Shown here: positions 56,726 to 64,000 of the stretch, piece after piece
Position numbering within the stretch: the stretch's first letter is position 1
How the letters are laid out: each line of letters begins with the position of its first letter
NCBI GenBank assembly: GCA_019671005.1
Contig: CM033744.1
Span: forward strand, 7,778,208 to 7,842,207
DNA from: Hibiscus mutabilis
Lineage: Eukaryota; Streptophyta; Magnoliopsida; Malvales; Malvaceae
DNA length: 64,000 nucleotides
Reading direction: 5' to 3'
The notes under the pieces: model-generated
The model's input: the letters and a program-made list of their open reading frames with translations, nothing else
What the model was told of the DNA's origin: nothing
The model's database searches: none
Program-made: the position numbers and the translations under genes

Positions 56726-59700
56726 TTAGCTGCTTGCTGCTTCTCCTTCACTTTCATCACTGTCATCACTGCATTTTCATATTCAGCAAAAAGCTTAAGA
56801 TTACAATGGTTTGAAAGAAAATAAGCTGTATAAACAAACATGAGAAACGTTTCAAGGTCAATAATGAGAGATGGAATATGTATTTGTTAGCCAAGTTATA
56901 TAGTTTTTGGTCGGGACCTGTGCTCGGGAAACTTTGCTATGCGCCTAGCATCCAAGCCCGTGATATATTTTTGTGCAGCTTGAACATTTTCAGTACCTAC
57001 AAAAATGAACCGTTTAGTGCCACAGACCAACTCTAGTTGAGAGGGAGAAGAGGGAAAATAAATTTTTGCATTTAATTTTAATGCTAAGCTGATGTTGTCG
57101 AGGAGAAGCAACTAGCTCTTAAAAATGGGATTATACAGGAAAAAATACCCTTTGTCAACTGGAAGCTGTGGAGGGCACATCTTTCTGCAGCAAGTCTAAC
57201 TGGGGTGCTACCGTCCTTTAAACATTCAGCAAGGGCAGGGCCGATTAATGACAGATGCGTCATGATAACCGACGGATTTGCCTGTAACAAAGTTGACACA
57301 TTTTCGGGTGCCAAATATGCTCATCAAAATAAAGAAATAGGCCAGTTATGCTTTCGACATAAAGAGTTAAAGCATGCGTACGTACTTTGGAAGCTGCTTT
57401 TATAGCAGATAATGCCCTTCTCCTTACTTCACTAGAGTCATCACGCAATGCTGACAGTACGGATGAAAGAACATCCAAAAGTGCAGTGGAGTTAAGGGGG
57501 TCTCTTTGAACTTGATAGAGTAAAAGCCTCCCCAATGCCTTGGTTGAAGTTTCACGAAGTGGGAACTATTTACAAGAAAGGGTCAGAAAATGGTAAAAGT
57601 AAAAATAACAAAATAAAATCTGCTAGAATTGCAAGACCTTTTCATCTTTCAAGAAGCTTTTGAGACGGAGTAAAATAGATGGGCATTCAGGAGACGTAAA
57701 AATGGTGGAAGGATTATGCCTGAGCAAAGAGGAGAATGTGAGAACTGCACCATGACGATCAGCCCAGTTTGAAGAAGAGGACAGTTCTAGAAGTTCTTGA
57801 ATAAGGTCTGACAGCTCAGATTCCTCCATATACTGCAGCACCATTAATTAGAGTAAAGTAAAAAACAATTGAAGAAAACCAAAATAGATTCAGAATACGC
57901 AAACTGTGTACACATCATCCAGCTGGTAACACTAGTCACAAGCACAACTGATGAATTCATCACCGACTAGGGCCAAAAGGAAAAAAATAGGCCATCTTCT
58001 AGCATTGTCTGTGAGAATAAATAGAAGCAAAACTAAAAGGATACAAATTGACTTATGGTTCAATCTGCTAAGTACCTGCGATATAACACCCAATATGCTT
58101 GAAGCAAACATTCGAACTTGGTCATCATCATGATGAATTAAATCCTTGAGAAGAGTGTATACACGAGTCCTAGTAGCAGGGCCCACACTCTTACCAGCAT
58201 GCTTTACCACACCTTTTAAAGCAGTCAATATGGCCTCCCTTACTCCAGAATCAGATGCCTGAACATCAAATAATTAGTAACTAATATCATCTAACTGTAA
58301 GATAATGAGCCATACAGAGACAAAAAAGTCAAAAATCACCTGCAAACTAGATAGGAGGTCACTGACTAATGGGTCAACCCTGCTACTCAACACGCTAAGC
58401 TTACCCAGTGCGAGGGCAGCACCTTGAGCGAACAGTCCTGCATTCAAACACTTGAGAAATCAAAAAGCAACAGCAAGCCAAACAAGACAATGAATATGGC
58501 AACATGCTAACATCACATGAGAAAAAAAAAGCAAATAAAAGGGAGAGATATAATTAACTCCAGGCAGAACAAAACACAGTAGAATTATAAAATAAATAAA
58601 TAAATATTAGTACTTTTGAGACAGCTACAGATTTCAAAAAGACCTTGTATTATCTTGCAGACACTTGATAAATGTTGTTTGCAGCTGAGGAAGAAAAGGT
58701 TTCAGTGTGATGCCACCCTTTCGGATCATGATGCTCAATGTAGATAAAATTGCACTCTTGACTTGCCAAGGAAAACGATCACCTATGATTCGGATGAGTG
58801 GCCTGCAGTGAAGAAACAGAAAAAATGGAAGAAGAAATACATCAGAGTATAAACACTGAATAGCAGTCAACAAAGGAAAGAATATGAATTTATCTTGGGG
58901 GAAAACGAGACTTTATTTAAGAACTTCACAGGCCTTTAAACAAGGCTTTGGTGCATCATCAGGGAACCAAGCCAGGCTGAACAATCAGCCAAACATTGTT
59001 TTGCACACAAGTTTGGCTGTTCGTAAGTGCTTGGCTCTCTTTGTGACATCTTTTTAGTTATTTAAACCTGTCAGTTTCTTAGAGTACATACCCAGTTATC
59101 GGAATGACAAACTGCTTCAGTGATTGCTCACTAGTCACTTCTATAAGTTCCCCAAGACCTAGGGCTGCTTGCTCTCTTAGTTCAGCTGACCCACTAATCA
59201 GTCCCTGCAGATACAATCAGGAATAATTTATTAATTCCATATAAACCTGTTAGAGGAAAACAGGTATCAAGTAACAGGCCAAAATATACAATCAGGAACA
59301 AATATACTTAATTGATTCACAAAGAAAGTTCCAGACAAGGCAGTTTAATAAATTGTATTCACAAAGAATACTCAAACTAGCAATTGCCTTGCAATCTATG
59401 CATCATTCCAACTTTCTATGATTTCAACATGCAAAAATGACATTACAAGTAAGATGCTGAAGAGAAACTGTAATGATTGTAGGAAATAGAGAACACTACA
59501 CATTTTCCATATCCATTAGTGGCATATATGATGTTGATTTTCATAGAAATTATTTTCTCAATATTTCTTTCATTCATCTATAATATACATGAATGAAGAA
59601 AGAAAGAAATGAGCTTGAAACCTTCAGCCATAGAGATGATCAAGCAGGAATACCAGCACTAATTTACATGGCATGTTTGACGACAATCCAACATTTCCAG

Positions 59701-61453
59701 GTATCACCATGAGGTGATGAAGACACACTGGAAAGAAATGAAAAGCAGGAATACCTGAAGAAATATTGGAAGCAACGGTTGAAGCGCTTTTGGAAGAGAG
59801 AATCCAGGAATGACAACAGGACCTCCCTGCAAGTGGATTAAACAAAAGAAAGAGACGTTCGGATTTCTTAGTTTTCCACTCATCATCCACATCTGATAAA
59901 CAGCATCCGTGTCAGGAAACAGCAAGAACTCACCTTCTTTTTTCTGCGCTCCTTATCTCTTGCAGTAGATACAGCATCACGTACCAACTTTATATATGAA
60001 GGAAGCACCTCTTTTGGAACTGAGTTGACAACCATTGATAAAGCTTCCCATGCAACCTGTCAAACCAAATATGAGATGCAAGGTAGTGGCTATAAATGAA
60101 CATCAAACAAAGAATAGCTCATAACATACTGCAACGGTGGCAGAATCTGTATCACTAAGCAAAATTATTAAGGTAGATATCATGTTTGGAGCTTCATCAA
60201 CTAGATAAAGTTTGCTGTTTTTGAAGAAGTATCCAATCAAATATGATGAACTTCTCCTAATCGATGCCTGAAAGTCACCAAAAGCAAACAGATGTCTGTC
60301 AGTCAATCAAATAAGATTAACTTTCTAATTGGTACTTGAACCCACAGTAAGTCGCCAAAATCAGACGAACCTCACTATCAGCAACTCCTTTAAGAAGCTC
60401 TGAGATTAATGATTCAATGCCCTCCTCATCAATGACCAAGACAGCTGTTTCTGCAGCTTCCTTAGCCAGAGGTTGAACTTCCTGAAAAATCCACAATGAG
60501 CAGGCAGTAAGATGCCACCAAGTTAAAAACTTTTATGTGCTTCATAACAATTGAATGTGAATAAAAAATTCAGATCACATTTGAAATTCACAATGAGAAC
60601 TACAAAGGAGGATGGATTAGGAAAAATGTGTACCATGTCATTACCACCCATAGCAGAAAGTAAAACAGGCAGGATGGTACCGAGGTGATAGTTAAGGCCA
60701 GGGCCTGCAACCTCTGCCAAAGCTCCAAGAGCATGTGCATTGAAGGCACTGTACAGAATTGCAAATTAGTAATCAAACAGAGAGATTGAAGCATTTTCTT
60801 TCCTTCTTTCTTTTTTTTTTTGACAAAGAAATCTAACATAAAAGGGTGAAAACTTACGAAAGGGGGCGATGAACGAGCTTAGGCAATATATGAGGCAAGA
60901 CAGCAGTAGTTCTGACACTAAAGTTGATGAGAGAAAGCAATTTAGTATTTGACAATTATATGAAACCATGCCAAACAAACAGCAAATTATAGTCTCAAGA
61001 GAGCAGGAAAAATAACCTCAAAATTTGTTTGAGACCATCTAGAGCAGTATCAGAAGTTTCATCGTCCTCCAAAGCATGTAACAATGTTGGAACAATTTCA
61101 TCAATTGCTTGCAAACCAGCATTCTGTGTCATGACAATTTATATATCATTCTATCCAAATATACCTATAAAAGCAAGTTCAAGTGAAACAAGAGAACAAA
61201 ATAGTACCTTGTAGAGAGTGCTGAATGCTAAGCCTGCTGACTCACGAACCTCAGGAACACTGTTGGAATAAATTGTATGACATAATAATTTCTTGTACGA
61301 TTAAGGATAGAGAACAATCTCTTACAGAAACAAGATTAAAACAAACCTATCACAAAGGGCTGTACGAATGGTAGGTATAAGCTCATCCATGAAACTCAAT
61401 AACTGACTCTTGCCAGCACTCGCCATAACTTCACTCAACCCAATGCAAACACC
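56726..61453 (-). CDS. GCN1: eIF2-alpha kinase activator GCN1 (ILITHYIA), C-terminal 18 exons
   Basis: GCN1 is a giant HEAT-repeat protein that binds ribosomes with GCN20 and activates GCN2, which phosphorylates eIF2-alpha; in Arabidopsis it is ILITHYIA, needed for immunity and translation control. Exons (minus): 61347-61453, 61208-61259, 61017-61123, 60858-60917, 60634-60748, 60371-60481, 60130-60267, 59934-60056, 59755-59826, 59092-59204, 58644-58802, 58340-58437, 58076-58258, 57638-57832, 57386-57565, 57149-57281, 56918-56996, 56726-56768. They give about 688 residues, the C-terminal quarter including the part that binds the GCN2 RWD domain. Typical words: RESAGLAFSTLYK, FNAHALGALAEVAGPG, IRIIGDRFPWQVKSAI, AAERCALHSFQLTKG, QKYITGLDARR. 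It ends in an acidic tail, DDSDESEGEAASS. All introns are GT/AG with compatible phases except around exon 58340-58437, which is one base too long. Confidence 0.9.
58340..58437 (-). pseudogene. GCN1: GCN1 exon 12 with a one-base excess (frameshift)
   Basis: The preceding exon ends in phase 2 (NTR with AG left over) and the following exon begins in phase 0, so this exon should have 97 (3n+1) bases; it has 98. The first part reads TVRS in the expected frame; the rest (AALALGKLSVLSSRVDPLVS) is one base off. The extra base is one C of the CC at 58422-58423 (plus strand). As written, translation would meet a stop within the exon (GGG TAA). Confidence 0.8.
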
Positions 61454-62560
61454 CTGTCAACCATGTGAATTTCAGTCACCAAAACTACAAGTATCAAAAA
61501 TCAACACATTTACACACAGGACGCTTATACATAAGACAGAAAACAAAATTCCTGTTACTTGGGCTCATCATTTTTGCTGTCACACCTTTGTCAACATTAC
61601 ACGATACTGAACAGGGTAAGGGATCTGTGTCAAATTTGCCACAGTTGCTAATTCATCACCGCTAATTGAGCGTAATCAATGCCCCATACAAAAATTTTCT
61701 TTCATTACCCATCAATTTCTTCAATTATATATTTTTGCTTAATTCAACTAAATTTTATCACAAGAAATTATTCAGGAGCTGGGACTAGGAAGAATTGCAT
61801 ATCAGAACTAAGAATCTGACAAAAAGAATATAATTGAAAATGGGAAGTAGTATGAAGATGGAGGAAAATTCCAAAATCAAGAACAAACAGCAATGGGAAG
61901 AAAAGATCCAATAACCAATTGGAACTAAAATAACAAGAAAACTAACACTTGATAAGGAAAAAAAAAAGAATGTGCAGACTGCTTCTTTACAGAACAAAGA
62001 AATGGAGGAAAGACATAATTTTTTTATTTTGCAACAGGCAAGTACTTTAAAAAACATAAAATCTAAAGTTAAAAGACTGAAATGGTATTTGGATTCTGAT
62101 TAGTTAAGGCTTTGAAAAAGTGTTTAGCTTTGTTCACATTTTGAACTTCAATCATCTTTGTATTTGAACCTTATGATTCTTGGGCATATTTCTGAAATTT
62201 GGAAATTTTTACTTTTAGAAAAAAAAAAAAAAGATTATCAATAAATCCTAATTTTGCACCTTAGATATGATTATGCTTTTACTTAACCTTTATCAATCTA
62301 TAGTGCATTTTTCCTTTGATATTTTTATCAATCTATAATTTTAACCTATTCCATGTGTGAAGTTTTAATATTAAGCAAAAGATAACTTCTTTGAATTATT
62401 ATCAAACATAACGCAGGAACTTTATTTATTATAGAATTTTTATTATTTTATTTTAATTATTAGACACATGATGTTGAAATTTCAGACCATGTGCAGCAGT
62501 TTTCCCAGGCTAAAACAGAGGTTACTAAAGATGTGATGGAAGTTAAAGCCAGGTCTAGAT
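61454..62560. other. intron or upstream flank of GCN1, no exon found
   Basis: I looked on the minus strand for the expected preceding HEAT exon and saw none. AT-rich, no other gene. Confidence 0.5.
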
Positions 62561-62712
62561 AGGGTAGTCAATACAGGAGGTTTTTGGTGAAATGGTCAGG
62601 CAAAACAACTAGTGGAACTCGGATTGTGGAAGAAGAGCTGATCAAGAAAATTTATGCTGAAGTGGAGAAAATTTTCTCGCCGAGGCAGAGTTTTCCAAGC
62701 CAAGGAGAATGA
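62560..62712 (+). pseudogene. Gypsy chromodomain-like remnant
   Basis: The plus strand encodes YRRFLVKWSGKTTSGTRIVE, then EELIKKIYAEVEKIFSPRQ and a stop, resembling the C-terminal chromodomain-like end of a Gypsy polyprotein. It is isolated and antisense to GCN1. Confidence 0.45.
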
Positions 62713-62829
62713 GGCAGAAGCTTTATTTATTTTATATTATTTTATTATAAATAATTATTAATTATTAGAAAAATGATAAATGGCTAAGCTTTATTTATTT
62801 TATAGTCGCTCTGGCCCCTATTCTTTTTT

Positions 62830-63252
62830 GGGATAATTGCACAAATACTTTTTGTACTTTTTTGTTTGTTGGGGTCAATGTATCTTCAATGGTTTAAATC
62901 TAGGGTTAGGATTAGATACATTAAATTTGCTTCAAAAGTGACAACGATGGTGGGAGAAGAAGAGGTTCTTTGATTGGAGGAATGAAACAAGTTTAAATGA
63001 ATGTAAAAAGAAAAGGATAAAATTGTTTTCATACCCTCCATTTCAAGTTATATTTTTTTATACCATGAAAAATAAAAAGGTTAAATTATTTCAAAGCCCT
63101 TTTAAGCTATTTTCTCAAAGAAAAAGTGCCAAATGGTAGCATTTAACGCCTTTAGTCTAGGGGTACATATAAACAAAGCACATTGTTGACTAGAAAGAAT
63201 TGACACATTAACAAAAACGAAAAAGTACAAGGGGTATTTATGCCATTATCCC
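62830..63252. mobile_element. Mutator-type MITE, 9-bp TSD TTCTTTTTT
   Basis: Ends GGGATAATTGCACAAATACT and, reversed, GGGATAATGGCATAAATACC, continuing for about 40 bases. It is flanked by TTCTTTTTT at 62821-62829 and 63253-63261. It sits in the T-rich left end of the next MITE. Confidence 0.7.
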
Positions 63253-63540
63253 TTCTTTTTTTTGAAACACTTTAACCTCATCGTTGGTCAAAATGGCCCT
63301 TCCGCGGATGAAAATTGTTAGTCAACTAATGGTAAATGGATTGAAATGACGGCAAACCTACATGACAGTGTCATATAGACAAAGGTGTTGACTTGAAAGA
63401 ATTGTCCATCAGTCAAAAAATTATTTTAGAAAATTATTTTTTGTTGTCATTTGACTAACAATTTTTTTGTTAGCTAATAATTTTGGGCCATTTTGACCCA
63501 AAATTAAACATTGAGGGTTAAATTGCTTCAAAAAAAGAAT
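63253..63540. mobile_element. MITE with TTTTTTTGAA ends, older than its neighbour
   Basis: The left end TTCTTTTTTTTGAAACACTT and the reversed right end TTCTTTTTTTGAAGCAATTT match. Both arms reach GGTCAAAATGGCCC / GGGTCAAAATGGCCC. The centre holds ATTGTTAGTC/GACTAACAAT. Confidence 0.65.
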
Positions 63541-64000
63541 AAAGAGTCAAAGTGACTATTCAGTCAAAAATTTAAGGCATTTTTTGGCTTTATGCCTAGA
63601 AAGAAATTAGAGTTTTTATAACCCTAAGTTTTCTAAAGTTCCATCATTCTTTCATATTGGTTTGTTCAGATCCTTATTTCTTTCAATTGTTGTTGTTTTC
63701 CCCCTTAGCCACATCAAAACTTTTGTAGCCATATCCTCGTGTGTTAGATTTCTGACAATTAAATACACGGACACCCTGCCCAAATCTAAGTACCACAGAT
63801 TAAAATTTCAAATTCAAAAAAATAACAATCATCCGGAGGCAAAGCACTAAAATTACAAATAAAAATGTGAGGAACCTTCATTACACAAACCTATACTGCC
63901 CAATCTAACCCATCATTCATGACATCATATCTTCTATAGAAATTTAGAAGTAACTTAAACAGATCAGGCTTATCAGAACACTAACGACCTAAACTATATC
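63541..64000. other. no gene recognised
   Basis: AT-rich sequence, possibly intron of GCN1. A (CA/AAAT)-rich stretch but no exon, RNA gene or TE terminus that I can define. Confidence 0.4.

Noticed and set aside
59624..59925. Two minus-strand ORFs of 73-88 codons treated as one exon
   Set aside because: Only 59755-59826 is GCN1 exon; the rest is flanking intron in frame by chance.

Overview
This is plant nuclear DNA, almost certainly from a eudicot. It is AT-rich and intron-containing. It carries short RALF-like peptide genes and an 18-exon GCN1 gene end with ordinary GT/AG introns, and most of the rest is layered LTR retrotransposons, LINEs, SINEs and MITEs. The style of the Gypsy gag sequences and LTR termini suggests a Malvaceae genome such as cotton, but that is an impression and not a proof.

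Layout. 1-1.9 kb: probable 5' part of an unidentified minus-strand gene. 2.0-3.9 kb: a Mutator-type MITE and a large fold-back element. 3.9-17.4 kb: one complete but dead minus-strand Gypsy element of Tat/Ogre type, with both LTRs, PBS, PPT and a GATAT target duplication. Its left LTR holds further nested elements, one of which contains a 5S-rRNA-like promoter module. 17.4-22.9 kb: SSRs, a SINE with a 14-bp target duplication, tandem repeats and a 2.2-kb Mutator-like element. 22.9-24.9 kb: a two-exon, probably plastid, membrane protein gene with signs of frameshift. 25.5-29.6 kb: two duplicated RALF-like genes, the first inside a TIR-bounded cassette, and a LINE tail. 30.3-37.4 kb: 5' part of a plus-strand Gypsy (Tekay-like) element with an LTR-like unit nested in its LTR. 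37.4-44.3 kb: Copia remnants and a truncated minus-strand LINE. 45.5 kb: a third RALF-like gene. 46-48.3 kb: MITEs and a Gypsy pol scrap split by a hAT-type MITE. 48.3-55.7 kb: two minus-strand Gypsy modules chained through a shared LTR. 56.7-61.5 kb: the last 18 exons of a GCN1/ILITHYIA homologue on the minus strand. 61.5-64 kb: a TE-filled intron or upstream flank.

Host genes. Three secreted RALF-like peptides (apoplastic signals), a putative plastid membrane protein and the translational regulator GCN1. They are not an operon or pathway; only the RALF genes form a related family. Several genes show one-base lesions or lost key residues (RALF copy 1, the plastid protein, GCN1 exon 12). This means either decay or assembly indels, and can be separated by read support.

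Limits. All calls come from reading the sequence and from memory of families. No search or alignment was run. TE boundaries without stated target duplications are approximate.
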